A stretch of 64,000 bases of DNA from Meiothermus sp. (GTDB taxonomy: Bacteria; Deinococcota; Deinococci; Deinococcales; Thermaceae): NCBI RefSeq assembly GCF_026004115.1, contig NZ_BPIM01000001.1, positions 2,212,501 to 2,276,500 of the forward strand, written 5' to 3'. The position numbers and the translations under genes were made by a program. Positions 6,819 through 15,846 of this stretch are shown here, in pieces (position 1 is the first letter of the stretch; each line of letters begins with the position of its first letter). The notes beneath the pieces were generated by a model, which saw only the letters and a program-made list of their open reading frames with translations, made no database searches and was not told the DNA's origin.

Positions 6819-9158
6819 ATGCTTTGGTTACGTTTTCTGGGACGTTTGTTGCTGGTACTGGTAGGTCTGGTGCTGCTCTTGGGCGTGGGCGGTTGGTTCT
6901 GGCTGCGGGGGGCTACCCTCCCGCAGCATGCGGGGAGGCTGGCCCTCAAAGGGCTTTCTGCGCCCGTCGAGATGAACCGCACTGCTGAGGGGGTACTGCA
7001 CATCAAAGCCCAGACCGATGCCGATGCTTTTTTTGCGCTGGGGGTGGCCCATGCCCAGGATCGGCTGTGGCAGATGGAGTTCCAGCGCCGGGTGGGGGCC
7101 GGGCGTCTTTCAGAGGTGGTGGGAAAAGCGACCCTAACGCAAGACCGCTTTTTACGTACCTGGGGCTTCTACCGTGCAGCCGAACAGGCCTACGTGGGGT
7201 TGTCCCCCTACGCCCGATCGGCCGTGGATGCCTATGTGGCCGGCATCAATGCCTACCTTTCCACCAACCCGCCTCTGCCGCTCGAGTTCCGCCTGCTGGG
7301 CTTCCGGCCCGAGCCCTGGAAACCCGCCGACGTGCTGGTCTGGGCCAAGATGATGTCCTACGACCTTTCGGGTAACTGGCGGAGCGAGCTCCAGCGCCTG
7401 CAATGGGCCGCCAAGGGCATGACCCCCGAGCGCATGAGCCGCCTCAAACCGCCCTATCCAACCGATGCCCCTACGGTGCTACAGGCCGAGGACCTGCAAC
7501 TACCCCCACCGACCAGGCCCGATGGCGAGTCGGCCCGCTCCTTGCTCACCCTGGCCGCCCGGCTGCCCCAGGCCCTGCATCTGCCGGGTGAGCAGATGGC
7601 CCGGGCCTCCAACAACTGGGTGATTGGCCCTTCTCGTACCGTGAGTGGCAAACCCTTGCTGGCCAACGACCCGCACCTGGGGTTGGGTGCGCCCTCGGTG
7701 TGGTATCTGGTGCATATGGAAGCCCCCACCTACAAGGCCATCGGCACCAGCTTTCCGGGCCTTCCGGCGGTGGTGATTGGCCGCAACGAGCGTATCGGCT
7801 GGGGTGTTACCACCGTGGGCGCCGATGTGCAGGATCTTTACATTATGGAAGAGGTAGCGGGGGGCTACCGCTACAAGGGACAGGTGGAGCCCTGGCGTAC
7901 CCGCACCGAGGTAATCAAAGTCAAGGGTGAGCCCGACGTGACCCTACAGGTGCGGGAAAGCCGCTATGGGCCGGTCATCAACGATGTGGTGAATAACCCG
8001 GGTGCAAGGCCGCTGTCGCTACGCTGGACCAGCCTGGATGACACCGACCGCACCATGGAAGCCTTTTTGGGTATTGCCCGGGCACAAAACTGGGAACAGT
8101 TCAAAGCTGCGCTGGCTTTGTACAACGCCCCGAGCCAGAACTTTGTCTACGCAGATGTAGACGGCAACATCGGCTATATGGCCCCAGCCCGCTTTCCCAT
8201 CCGCAAGCCCGGTCATTCGGGCCTCATGCCCGTACCGGGGGATGGCAACTGGGACTGGCAGGGCTACCTGCCGCAAGACCAGTGGCCCCAGGTCTATAAT
8301 CCCAAAGAAGGTTTTATCGTAACCGCGAACAACAAGGTAACCGCGCCAGGCTACCCCCACACCATCTCGCTCGAGTGGGAGGAGCCCTACCGCGCCCAGC
8401 GCATCCGGGAGCTTATTTTGGCCAAAGACAAGCTCTCCGCTGATGATATGGTTTCGATGCAGCAGGATATTACCAGCCTGCTCTACCGCGAGTTCAAGCC
8501 TGTTCTGGAAGTGATCAACCCGCTCTCGGAAAATGCCCGCCAGTGGAAGGCCCGTTTGCTGGCCTGGGATGGGGTGATGCGGGCCGAGCAAGTAGAGCCC
8601 ACCGTCTTTCAGGTCTGGTACACCGAGCTTTCCCGCCTGCCCAGCAAAGAGGTGGGGCAGGAGTTCTGGGAACAACCCAGGTATTTGCTGGCCGCCATGC
8701 GCCAGGGTGACCCTGCCTGTCAGACCGCCGATACCCAGACCTGCCTGGATTACGCCGCCCTTGCCCTGGATAAGGCCCTGGATCGCTTTGGCAACAACCC
8801 CCCGCGCTGGGGCGAGGTTCACCGGGCCACCTTTCCCCATGCCATTCTGACCAATGTGTCGCCGCTCAACCGCTTGTCCGACCGGGCCGTGCCCCACGGC
8901 GGCGACCGCTACACCTTGAACCGGGCTTCCTACGACCCCGCCAACTTCCGTATGACCGTGGGGAGCAGCTACCGCCACATCCTGGACTTTGCCGACCTCG
9001 AGCGCTCCCTTTTTATCATCCCGATGGGCCAGTCGGGGGGGTTGCTCTCGCCGGCCTACGATAGCCTCTTGAAAAAGTGGGCCTCAGGGCAGTACCTGCC
9101 CATGCGAATGAGGGAGACCGGCTTCAGAACAGGCCAGACCCTCGAGCCCCAGCCATAG
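6819..9158 (+). CDS. Penicillin acylase family N-terminal-nucleophile hydrolase, membrane anchored
   Basis: Amide hydrolase of 779 residues in the penicillin amidase family, which includes penicillin and AHL acylases. An N-terminal membrane segment (LRFLGRLLLVLVGLVLLLG) exports or anchors it. The alpha-chain motif FALGVAHAQDRLWQME is present. The processing and nucleophile site is RASNNWV, about residue 257; autocleavage before this Ser would create the catalytic beta chain. Beta-chain landmarks include ANDPHLGL and PTFPHAILTN-like C-terminal sequence. ATG 6819 follows GGGGAGG. TATACT at 6791 could be the -10. The natural substrate (beta-lactam, AHL or N-acyl amino acid) is unknown. Confidence 0.93.
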   Translation: MLWLRFLGRLLLVLVGLVLLLGVGGWFWLRGATLPQHAGRLALKGLSAPVEMNRTAEGVLHIKAQTDADAFFALGVAHAQDRLWQMEFQRRVGAGRLSEVVGKATLTQDRFLRTWGFYRAAEQAYVGLSPYARSAVDAYVAGINAYLSTNPPLPLEFRLLGFRPEPWKPADVLVWAKMMSYDLSGNWRSELQRLQWAAKGMTPERMSRLKPPYPTDAPTVLQAEDLQLPPPTRPDGESARSLLTLAARLPQALHLPGEQMARASNNWVIGPSRTVSGKPLLANDPHLGLGAPSVWYLVHMEAPTYKAIGTSFPGLPAVVIGRNERIGWGVTTVGADVQDLYIMEEVAGGYRYKGQVEPWRTRTEVIKVKGEPDVTLQVRESRYGPVINDVVNNPGARPLSLRWTSLDDTDRTMEAFLGIARAQNWEQFKAALALYNAPSQNFVYADVDGNIGYMAPARFPIRKPGHSGLMPVPGDGNWDWQGYLPQDQWPQVYNPKEGFIVTANNKVTAPGYPHTISLEWEEPYRAQRIRELILAKDKLSADDMVSMQQDITSLLYREFKPVLEVINPLSENARQWKARLLAWDGVMRAEQVEPTVFQVWYTELSRLPSKEVGQEFWEQPRYLLAAMRQGDPACQTADTQTCLDYAALALDKALDRFGNNPPRWGEVHRATFPHAILTNVSPLNRLSDRAVPHGGDRYTLNRASYDPANFRMTVGSSYRHILDFADLERSLFIIPMGQSGGLLSPAYDSLLKKWASGQYLPMRMRETGFRTGQTLEPQP

Positions 9159-9173
9159 GCTGCGAACCAGAGT

Positions 9174-9222
9174 TTGACAACAGGGCTTTCATCGGGTAGT
9201 GTATTATATAACTAGTGCACTA
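9174..9222 (+). promoter_or_regulatory. Promoter and palindromic operator of the GntR-ABC operon
   Basis: TTGACA at 9174-9179 is a perfect -35. AT-rich TATTATATA (9202-9210) holds candidate -10 boxes, but the spacing (17 nt to TAGTGT, 22 nt to TATTAT) is not ideal. Around and after it lies an imperfect 24-bp palindrome AGTGTATTATAT/AACTAGTGCACT that contains the perfect TAGTGCACTA (9213-9222), ending just before the ribosome-binding site. YtrA-type GntR regulators repress through similar GTGTA...TACAC operators, so autorepression is inferred. Confidence 0.6.
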
Positions 9223-9236
9223 AGGAGGTGGCTCTA

Positions 9237-9611
9237 TTGTGGAATTTAGACCTGGAAAGTGGGCCCATTTATGCACAGATCGTGCGGGGGGTGGAGCGGA
9301 TGTTGGCTAGCGGTCAGATGAAACCCGGGGATAAGCTGCCTTCGGCGCGGGAGCTGGCGGCCTCTTTGAAGGTGAACCCCAACACGGTGATCCACGCCTA
9401 CAGCCAGCTCGAGATGGCCCGGATGACCGAGACCCGGCGTGGCCTGGGAACGTTTGTGCGAGAGGACGTGAATGTGGAGGGTATCCGGCTGCGCATCTTG
9501 CAGGAGGCTGCTTTGCGCTTTTTGATGGAGGTGCAGAGCTTGGGGCTGAGCCTGGAAGATGCCCAGAAGGCCCTTAAAAAAGTGAGCCCCAACGGCCAGA
9601 GGGAGGAGTAA
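9237..9611 (+). CDS. GntR family regulator, YtrA subfamily
   Basis: Transcription factor of 124 residues: an N-terminal winged helix (about residues 10-75) with the GntR signature PIYAQIVRGVERML and KLPSARELAASLKVNPNTVIHAYSQLE, then the short two-helix C-terminus typical of YtrA rather than a ligand-binding domain. The start is TTG at 9237, 8 nt after AAGGAGG (9222-9228); GTG 9228 lies inside the ribosome-binding site. The stop overlaps the next ATG (TAATG), so it is coupled to the ABC ATPase. Likely represses its own ABC operon via the palindrome just upstream. Confidence 0.88.
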   Translation: MWNLDLESGPIYAQIVRGVERMLASGQMKPGDKLPSARELAASLKVNPNTVIHAYSQLEMARMTETRRGLGTFVREDVNVEGIRLRILQEAALRFLMEVQSLGLSLEDAQKALKKVSPNGQREE

Positions 9612-10291
9612 TGCTGGCGAAGCTCTCGAACGTGACAAAGCGCTTTGGCAAGACCGACGGGGTACATGACCTAAGCCTCGAGCTCTACCCAGGGCAGGCG
9701 GTTGGGCTGCTGGGACTGAACGGTTCGGGTAAGACCACTACCCTCAAGCTTCTGGCTGGGATGTTGTTTCCCACCCAGGGGCAGGTAGAAGTGTTGGGTA
9801 AAACCCCTCGCGAGAACCGTGGTCAGATTGCTTATTTGTCGGACGCTGACAACCTCTATGCCTGGATGACCCCCCGCGATGCCGAGCGCTTGATGGCGGG
9901 CCTGTATCCAGACTTCAACCCAGGCCGCTACCGCGAACTGCTGGCTTTTCTGGAAGTGCCCCAGCAGGGCTATCGCTCGATGTCGCGGGGGCAACGGGCG
10001 AGGTTGCGTTTGGCGATGGTATTGGCCCGCGATGCCAGGCTATTTTTGCTAGACGAGCCGCTCTCGGGCATAGACGTAATTTCACGTGACCGCATCCTCA
10101 AGAGCCTGGTGCGGGAGTGGCGCGAGGACGCCTGCTTGGTGCTCTCGACTCACGAGGTCAGCGAAGCCGAGGGAATTTTTGAACGGGTGCTGCTCTTGAA
10201 AGAAGGCAGGCTAGCGATGGATGCTAAGGCCGAAGATTTGCGGGTCAAGGGGCAAAGTGTGAAAGATGCCTTTATCGAGGTGTTGGCTTGA
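9611..10291 (+). CDS. ABC transporter ATP-binding protein
   Basis: ATPase of 226 residues that powers an exporter with the membrane protein at 10413. Walker A is GLNGSGKTT (about residues 35-43), the signature SRGQRARLRLAMVLARD, and Walker B LFLLDEPLSGID, followed by the H-loop LSTHEVSEAE. It belongs to the YtrB-like class. Translationally coupled to the GntR gene by a one-base overlap. The 121-nt gap to the permease gene has a fresh ribosome-binding site but no promoter I can identify. Confidence 0.92.
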   Translation: MLAKLSNVTKRFGKTDGVHDLSLELYPGQAVGLLGLNGSGKTTTLKLLAGMLFPTQGQVEVLGKTPRENRGQIAYLSDADNLYAWMTPRDAERLMAGLYPDFNPGRYRELLAFLEVPQQGYRSMSRGQRARLRLAMVLARDARLFLLDEPLSGIDVISRDRILKSLVREWREDACLVLSTHEVSEAEGIFERVLLLKEGRLAMDAKAEDLRVKGQSVKDAFIEVLA

Positions 10292-10412
10292 TAGGTCTAG
10301 GGAGCAGGGGAGTTGTGGTGCAGGGGCGAGAGAGTTCCAGGCGGTATGTAGTTGGCGGTTTGCCGGTTCTTTACACGCATCAACGATTGATCCAGCTGGG
10401 AGGTACATCTAA

Positions 10413-11168
10413 ATGAACGCACTTACCACACTCTTGTGGCTCGAGCTTCGCAAGTTCGGCGTATTCGGGCTGGGGCTTTTACTGGTCGTGGCGGGATGGT
10501 TCTTTATGGCCCGACAAACTTTCGAGTGGAACGGCTACAAGCTCGAGTCGGCGGCAATCGTGTTGGCGTTCACCGCGTTTGTTGCGGTGGGGGGAAGCAT
10601 AGCCTACCTGGCTGCTCTGATTATGGACTTCGGGCGGGAGTACCGTGCCGGGCGGTGGTCTTTGCTCCTGGGCTCACCTCAACCTGGTTGGCTATACCTG
10701 GCTGCCCGAACCCTGATGGGCGTGGGGGTTCTAACCCTCTTCAATGGCGGCTTGTGGCTGGTGCAGACCTTCTGGCTGAGCCAGGTCGGGGTCAGCCTGC
10801 CCATTGGCCTGGGGGCAGGGATCTGGCTCTATCTGCTGGGCGGTCTGGCCCTGGTGGTTCCGGCACTTTTCCTGGGTCTCTGGGTGGCGGCTTACATCCC
10901 CGGTAAGGCCACCCTGATCGCCTTGATCATCGGTGTGATGGGTCTGGGGCAGGCATTGGAATGGGGCGCTCGGCTTTGGGGTAGCCAGTTTTATAGGTGG
11001 TTGCCTGCCTGGAAACTACCAGCGCCCGGTGTGGAGCAGAACCCGGCGGTGCGGATGGAGTGGGAAAACTTCCCGGGCCTGCCGAGCGAGGCCTTTGTGA
11101 TTTTGTCGGTGCTGACTGCGCTTTTCTTTTTCGCCGCCAGCCGTTTGTGGCAGGAAGTGGAGGCCTGA
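10413..11168 (+). CDS. ABC transporter permease (ABC-2 type)
   Basis: Integral membrane protein of 251 residues with about six hydrophobic segments, starting with FGVFGLGLLLVVAGWFF and including VLAFTAFVAVGGSIAYLAALI and LIALIIGVMGLG. The pattern is that of YtrC/ABC-2 permeases, which pair with the preceding ATPase. ATG 10413 follows GGGAGGT. The substrate is unknown; YtrA-regulated exporters are often linked to cell-envelope antibiotics. The stop is one base from the next small membrane protein gene. Confidence 0.8.
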   Translation: MNALTTLLWLELRKFGVFGLGLLLVVAGWFFMARQTFEWNGYKLESAAIVLAFTAFVAVGGSIAYLAALIMDFGREYRAGRWSLLLGSPQPGWLYLAARTLMGVGVLTLFNGGLWLVQTFWLSQVGVSLPIGLGAGIWLYLLGGLALVVPALFLGLWVAAYIPGKATLIALIIGVMGLGQALEWGARLWGSQFYRWLPAWKLPAPGVEQNPAVRMEWENFPGLPSEAFVILSVLTALFFFAASRLWQEVEA

Positions 11169-11169
11169 G

Positions 11170-11346
11170 ATGCCTGGTGCGCAATTCGGAACCGTGGAGA
11201 TTATTGTGTTTGGGGCGGTGTTTGCCTGGCTGGTCTATGCTGGCTACCGCTTGTGGACCGCAACCTATAGCCCAACAGCTCGCTGGCTGGGAATGGGCTT
11301 TGTTGCCTTAGCCGTCCTTGGGTTGATTGAGGGTTTGCTTAAGTAA
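11170..11346 (+). CDS. Small two-helix membrane protein of the ABC operon
   Basis: Short gene of 58 codons beginning one base after the permease stop. The product has two hydrophobic helices, VEIIVFGAVFAWLVYAGYRL and LGMGFVALAVLGLIEGLL, separated by a short polar loop, so it is probably a membrane protein. Tight coupling with the permease suggests an accessory subunit or stabiliser. The permease end GGAAGTGGAGG serves as a ribosome-binding site. No family recognised. Confidence 0.65.
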   Translation: MPGAQFGTVEIIVFGAVFAWLVYAGYRLWTATYSPTARWLGMGFVALAVLGLIEGLLK

Positions 11347-11395
11347 CCCTATTGTTTTGGGCTTCGCTAGGGCACACTAAAGGGGGTGAAGGGAA

Positions 11396-12010
11396 ATGCT
11401 CGATGTGCTGCTACAGCCCACTAACTTTTTCCGTGCGCTCTCGGAGCGCAAACCCAACCTGGTGGCTCCATTTTTTATCATCGTGGCCAGTACAGTCGCG
11501 GCCTCGCTGGGGCAGGTGTTGCTGGTTCGACTCTTGCCCAGTTTTCTGCCGGGGGGATTACCCGTGCAACTGGTGTTTGCGCTTTTGGGTGGGGTGGTAT
11601 TTGGCATGCTGCTGTGGGGGATAGGGGGGCTGATTATTCGCCTGCTGGCCGGGCCGGATAGCCGGGCCTGGGAGGTCTATGGTTGGGCCTCGGTACCGGC
11701 TTTGCTGGTGGGGCTGGTACTGGTTCCCCTGGGGGCTTTGTTTCCCATCACCGGCGATCTGCCCCCCCTGCCGCCGGCCACCGACCCCGAGGCTCTGCGG
11801 GCCTGGCAGCGCGAGTACCAGCAGGTCGTCGGGGCGGCCAGTGGAACCCGCGTGCTGCAAGGGCTGGGGATAGTGGGCTCCCTCTGGTCGCTCTGGATTA
11901 TCTGGTCGGGCCTCAGGGTGCTGGCGCCCAGCCGGGCCCTGCTGGCCACTTTGGGCGTGGCGGTGGTTTCGCTGGCCTTTACACTTTGGGGCATTCTGGG
12001 TTCGCGTTAG
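11396..12010 (+). CDS. YIP1-family membrane protein
   Basis: Membrane protein of 204 residues with the Yip1-type layout: a short cytosolic opening (MLDVLLQPTNFFRALSERKPNL), then about five transmembrane segments (FFIIVASTVAASLGQVLLV; VFALLGGVVFGMLLWGIGGLI; ALLVGLVLVPLGALF; the last two near WSLWIIWSGLRVLA and LGVAVVSLAFTLWGILG). Ribosome-binding site GGGGGTGAAGG. It sits 57 nt upstream of the MacA-like gene and may be the first gene of that efflux operon. Bacterial YIP1 proteins have no defined activity. Confidence 0.75.
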   Translation: MLDVLLQPTNFFRALSERKPNLVAPFFIIVASTVAASLGQVLLVRLLPSFLPGGLPVQLVFALLGGVVFGMLLWGIGGLIIRLLAGPDSRAWEVYGWASVPALLVGLVLVPLGALFPITGDLPPLPPATDPEALRAWQREYQQVVGAASGTRVLQGLGIVGSLWSLWIIWSGLRVLAPSRALLATLGVAVVSLAFTLWGILGSR

Positions 12011-12067
12011 GGCTCTGTCCGGGTTCATTGAGGGGTGGCCCGAATTAGCTAACTGGAGGCAATGCGC

Positions 12068-13297
12068 ATGAAACGCTGGATTTGGATCGGGCTGGTGGCC
12101 CTCTCGCTGGGCCTGACCCTTTTTGGGCTGCTGCGCCCCAGGGCCGAGCAGGGCCTGGCGGTCACGGTGGTGCAAGCCGAACGGGGTGAGTTTGTACGGG
12201 AAGTGCGGGCGACCGGCGTGGTGGAGGCGCGGGTTTACACCCTCACCTTTTCTCGGCCGGGGCGGGTGGCCGAGGTGCGGGTCCAGGAGGGGCAAACCGT
12301 GGAGGCGGGGCAGGTGCTGGCCGTGCTCGAGACCGCGGGCGAACAGGCCCAACTGCGCTCGATACGAGAGGCGCTTTTGGCCTTGCAGTCCCGCGCCCAG
12401 GCCGCCGAGGCCGACTACCAGAGCAACCGCACCCGCCTGCAAAACCAGCTGCTCGAGGTCAGGCGTAACCTGCGCATCTCCGAGGAGCTCCTGCGGGTGG
12501 GTGGGGTGGCCCGCAGCGAGGTGGAGCGCCTGGAGCGCCAGGTGGCCGACCTCGAGGCCCAGCTCGCCAGCCTGGGCCAGGCCCGCACCAGTACCCAGCG
12601 CGACCTGCAGGCCCAGCTTCAGGCCCGCCAGACCGAGCTGGCCAACCTCGAGCGCAATCTTGCCCAATCAACCTTGCGCACACCCGTGGCCGGTACGGTG
12701 GCTGCGGTGGGCTATCTGGCGGGGGTCGAGACCACTGCGCCCAGCGGTGGAACCGGCCTGAGCGCCGCCTCGATCCGGTTGGTGGAAGCCGGAAGTCTGC
12801 GGGTACAGGCCCGCCTGTCCGAGGCCGATGTCCCCTGGGTGCGACCTGGCCAACCGGTGCGCCTCGAACTCGACGCCGCGCCCGGCCAGCCCCTGGTGGG
12901 CAAGGTGGATCGCCTGGGGGTGCAGGCCGAGGTGGCCGGAACCGGGGGGAGTGCGGTGCTGCCGGTGTTTATTCGTTTTCTCGACGAGAAGGCCGAATCG
13001 CTGGCCCGGCCTGGCCTGACCGCTACGGCCCGCATCACCACCCTGCGCCTGCCCAGTGCGCTCAAGGTGCCCCTGGAAACCCTGGTGGAAGGGGGGGGCC
13101 AAACCTACCTGTGGGTGGTGGATTCGGCCACCCGCACGGTGCGCAAGCAAGCGGTTACGGTACTCGCCCGTAACCTCACCCAGGCCGCCATAGAAGGTAT
13201 TCCCGACCAAAGCATCCTGATCTCGCTACCCCCCGAAGCCCTCAAGGAGGGGGCCCGGGTTAGCTACCGCTTGAGTAGCCCGGAGGCTCGTCCATGA
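12068..13297 (+). CDS. MacA/HlyD-type periplasmic adaptor of an efflux system
   Basis: Membrane-fusion protein of about 409 residues linking an inner-membrane ABC pump to an outer-membrane channel. An N-terminal anchor (WIWIGLVALSLGLTLFGLL) is followed by a lipoyl half-motif (GRVAEVRVQEGQTVEAGQVLAVLE), a long coiled-coil hairpin (about residues 100-190, with AQLRSIREALLALQSRAQAAEADY-type heptads), the second lipoyl half (LRTPVAGTVAAV) and a beta-barrel domain. ATG 12068 is 8 nt after GGAGG; ATG 12062 is only 2 nt away. It overlaps the ATPase gene by ATGA. Confidence 0.9.
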   Translation: MKRWIWIGLVALSLGLTLFGLLRPRAEQGLAVTVVQAERGEFVREVRATGVVEARVYTLTFSRPGRVAEVRVQEGQTVEAGQVLAVLETAGEQAQLRSIREALLALQSRAQAAEADYQSNRTRLQNQLLEVRRNLRISEELLRVGGVARSEVERLERQVADLEAQLASLGQARTSTQRDLQAQLQARQTELANLERNLAQSTLRTPVAGTVAAVGYLAGVETTAPSGGTGLSAASIRLVEAGSLRVQARLSEADVPWVRPGQPVRLELDAAPGQPLVGKVDRLGVQAEVAGTGGSAVLPVFIRFLDEKAESLARPGLTATARITTLRLPSALKVPLETLVEGGGQTYLWVVDSATRTVRKQAVTVLARNLTQAAIEGIPDQSILISLPPEALKEGARVSYRLSSPEARP

Positions 13298-13989
13298 CCC
13301 CAGTGGTGCAGATGCAGGGCGTGACCAAGGTCTACCGCTCGGGCTCGAGCACCCGCACGGTGGAGGTGCATGCGCTCTCGGGTGTAGACCTGGTCATTTA
13401 TCCAGGTGAATATGTGGCCCTGATGGGCCCTTCGGGCTCGGGTAAGTCCACCCTGATGCACATCATCGGCCTGCTCGATTCGCCCACCGAGGGCCAGTAC
13501 AGCCTGGGGGGCGAGCCCGTTCGGGGTCTGGGCGAAGCGCAGCTAGCCCGCATCCGCAACCAGCGGGTGGGGTTTGTGTTTCAGGCGTTTTTCTTGTTGC
13601 CACGCCTGACCGCCCTGCACAACGTGGCCCTGCCCCTGGTCTACCGGGGGCTGCCTGCTGCCGAACGGCTCAAACGAGCCAGGAAGGCCCTGGAGTCGGT
13701 GGGTTTGGGCGACCGCCTCGACCACCTGCCCTCCGAGCTTTCGGGCGGGCAAAAACAGCGGGTGGCCATTGCCCGGGCCCTGGTGCAGGAACCCGACTTA
13801 CTCCTGGCCGATGAACCGACCGGCAACCTCGACTCCAAATCCTCCGATGAAATTATGGAGCTGTTCGACGCCCTGCACCGCCAGGGCAAGACCATCGTGA
13901 TGGTCACCCACGAACCCGATGTGGGGGCCCGGGCCGAGCGCATCGTGCGCCTGCGCGATGGCAAGGTGGCCGATGGGGGGATGGCATGA
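13294..13989 (+). CDS. MacB/LolD-type ABC ATPase
   Basis: ATPase of 231 residues for the MacAB-like exporter. Walker A is MGPSGSGKST (about residues 43-52), the signature is LSGGQKQRVAIARALV, and Walker B is LLLADEPTGNLD, with VTHEPDVGARAERIVRLRDG after it, all classic for the LolD/MacB/FtsE group. Its start overlaps the adaptor stop and its stop overlaps the permease start (ATGA at both junctions), indicating translational coupling. Confidence 0.94.
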   Translation: MTPVVQMQGVTKVYRSGSSTRTVEVHALSGVDLVIYPGEYVALMGPSGSGKSTLMHIIGLLDSPTEGQYSLGGEPVRGLGEAQLARIRNQRVGFVFQAFFLLPRLTALHNVALPLVYRGLPAAERLKRARKALESVGLGDRLDHLPSELSGGQKQRVAIARALVQEPDLLLADEPTGNLDSKSSDEIMELFDALHRQGKTIVMVTHEPDVGARAERIVRLRDGKVADGGMA

Positions 13990-15248
13990 ACCCGGCTCAA
14001 CGGGCTACGTCTGCGGCGAACACAGCCCCAATGGGCATGAACCCGCTGGAGAACTTCCGCATGGCCTTCGAGTCGCTGTGGGGCAACAAGCTCCGCAGCT
14101 TCCTGGCCTTGCTGGGCATCGTGATCGGGGTGTTTGCGGTCACGGCCATGATCTCGCTGGGCCAGATGGCCACCGCAGGCATTACCCAGGACCTGGAAGC
14201 GGTGGCGGGTCGCTCGATCTTTGTGCAGCCCAACTTCAACGAGGGCCAGGACTTTAGCTCTGCTCCCATCCGTGAGGAAGACCTACAGGCCCTGCAGGCG
14301 CTGCCCGTCACGGTGATCCCTCAACTCTTTACCAGCATTCAGTACGAAAGCAAGCCCGGAGAGCGACGCTCCATGCAACTGCAAGGCACCCCGGGGGATT
14401 TACCCAAACTCGATCCCACCAACAAAATCGCCAGGGGGCGCTATTTTACCGACCTCGAGGCCCGGGGTGGTCTGGCGGTGGCGGTACTCTCCGACCGGGC
14501 CGCCAAAGATCTTTTTCCAGGCCGTGAAGCGGTGGGTCAGGTGGCCCGCCTGTACTACCCCGGCGGGGCCCGCATCGACCTCACGGTGGTAGGGGTTTTG
14601 GAGCCTCCCAGTGGTATTTTTGGGGGGCTTGGCTCGAGCGCAACCGTCTATACCCCCATCCAGCTTATCTGGAATACCTCTCCTACCGCACGGCGGGGCG
14701 AGTATGCGTTTGTTATTCTGCCCCTCAAGAAAGGAGCCGACGCCCAGCAGGTCACGCGGCAGGTGCAGCGCATCTTTGAGAGCCGCTACGGCAAAGGCAA
14801 GTACCAGGTGCAGTCCACCGAAAGCTTCCAGGGCACCCTGCGTTCAGTCACCCTCATCTTGCAAGCGCTGCTGGGAGCCATTGCAGGCTTATCGCTCCTG
14901 GTAGGGGGTATTGGCATCATGAACATCATGCTGGTTTCGGTGACCGAGCGCACCCGTGAAATTGGCCTGCGGAAAGCCCTGGGGGCCACCTCGGGACAGA
15001 TCCGCCAGCAGTTCTTGATTGAGGCGGTGGTACTGACGCTCGTGGGGGGTCTGCTGGGAGTAGTTCTGGCCGCAGGGCTGCTCTTGCTCATAACCGCCAC
15101 GGTGCCTTTCTTCAAGGTGTACATTCTGAGCCCCACCACGGTTGTTCTGGCTCTGGCAGTGAGCGCCCTGGTGGGCTTGTTTTTTGGGGTATGGCCTGCT
15201 GCGCGGGCGGCTGCACTTGACCCGATTGAGGCCCTCCGGTACGAATAA
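13986..15248 (+). CDS. MacB/FtsX-type ABC permease
   Basis: Permease of 420 residues. One N-terminal transmembrane helix (LLGIVIGVFAVTAMISLG) is followed by a large periplasmic domain (about residues 75-285) and three C-terminal helices of the FtsX fold. The conserved NIMLVSVTERTREIGLRKALGA motif is present at the cytosolic loop. It pairs with the preceding ATPase and adaptor; no TolC-like channel is encoded here. The start overlaps the ATPase stop; a second ATG at 14031 lies closer to the conserved NFRMAFESLWGNKLRSFLA segment. Confidence 0.92.
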   Translation: MNPAQRATSAANTAPMGMNPLENFRMAFESLWGNKLRSFLALLGIVIGVFAVTAMISLGQMATAGITQDLEAVAGRSIFVQPNFNEGQDFSSAPIREEDLQALQALPVTVIPQLFTSIQYESKPGERRSMQLQGTPGDLPKLDPTNKIARGRYFTDLEARGGLAVAVLSDRAAKDLFPGREAVGQVARLYYPGGARIDLTVVGVLEPPSGIFGGLGSSATVYTPIQLIWNTSPTARRGEYAFVILPLKKGADAQQVTRQVQRIFESRYGKGKYQVQSTESFQGTLRSVTLILQALLGAIAGLSLLVGGIGIMNIMLVSVTERTREIGLRKALGATSGQIRQQFLIEAVVLTLVGGLLGVVLAAGLLLLITATVPFFKVYILSPTTVVLALAVSALVGLFFGVWPAARAAALDPIEALRYE

Positions 15249-15275
15249 AAAAACCAGGGACTTTTGAGTCCCTGG
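15246..15275 (-). terminator. Intrinsic terminator between convergent permease and barrel genes
   Basis: CCAGGGAC and GTCCCTGG form an 8-bp stem with a 6-nt loop (15254-15275). On the minus strand a run of eight T follows (15246-15253), so it terminates the gene at 15291-15749. It may also act on the plus-strand operon. Confidence 0.8.
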
Positions 15276-15290
15276 CCGGTGCTGTAGCGG

Positions 15291-15749
15291 TTAGCGGAAG
15301 TAGAGCCTGGGCCCAAATTCGATTCCCAGGACAAAATCGCTGGCGCCGCCAGAAAAGCGAAGCGCGGGTTGTAGCTCCACAAAAAAGTTGAAATCGCGGC
15401 TTACGGGAATTTCCAGCCCGGCGTTGCCGTTGATGCTGAACAGCGTGCCGCCGCCTGCCACCAGGCCCAGACCTCCCCCAAAGTAGAAGTCGAGACTGCC
15501 GCTCGAGCGCAGGAAGTAAATCACATCGGCCCCGATGGCAAACTGGGTTCCGCCACCGGTGAACAGCCCAAAGCCGCCCCGCAGCGCCAGCGGACCAATC
15601 ACATTCTCGGCGCCCATGCGGGCCTGAACGCTCAGGCTAAACCCAGGAACCAGGCTCATGTTGCCGCTGGCAATCTCGCCGAACAACCGTCCCTGGGCGA
15701 AGGCCCCGCTCAAAATTGCGACCATCACAAGAGCAATCAGTTTTTTCAT
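15291..15749 (-). CDS. Small secreted, probably outer-membrane beta-barrel-like protein
   Basis: Protein of 152 residues with a signal peptide (MKKLIALVMVAILSGAFA, cleavage before QGRLF). The mature part is made of short amphipathic strands rich in Gly and aromatic residues (FGLFTGGGTQFAIGADVIYFL; FYFGGGLGLVAGGG) and ends in Phe-Arg after an aromatic-rich strand, GPRLYF. This resembles small outer-membrane barrels. GGGGAGG precedes the ATG. Function unknown. Confidence 0.75.
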   Translation of the reverse strand: MKKLIALVMVAILSGAFAQGRLFGEIASGNMSLVPGFSLSVQARMGAENVIGPLALRGGFGLFTGGGTQFAIGADVIYFLRSSGSLDFYFGGGLGLVAGGGTLFSINGNAGLEIPVSRDFNFFVELQPALRFSGGASDFVLGIEFGPRLYFR

Positions 15750-15846
15750 TTGTAACCTCCCCAGGGCAGTATATCAGAGCTTTCCTAATGGGGCCTTGGG
15801 CTTAGAGCACACACTTGAGGTAAGCTAACTTTCCAAAGGAGGCAAC

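Noticed and set aside
11558-12667. Long antisense open frame opposite the YIP1 and MacA-like genes
   Set aside because: It runs across two well-supported genes and their intergenic gap, has low-complexity Gly/Pro/His-rich translation and no ribosome-binding site. A high-G+C shadow.
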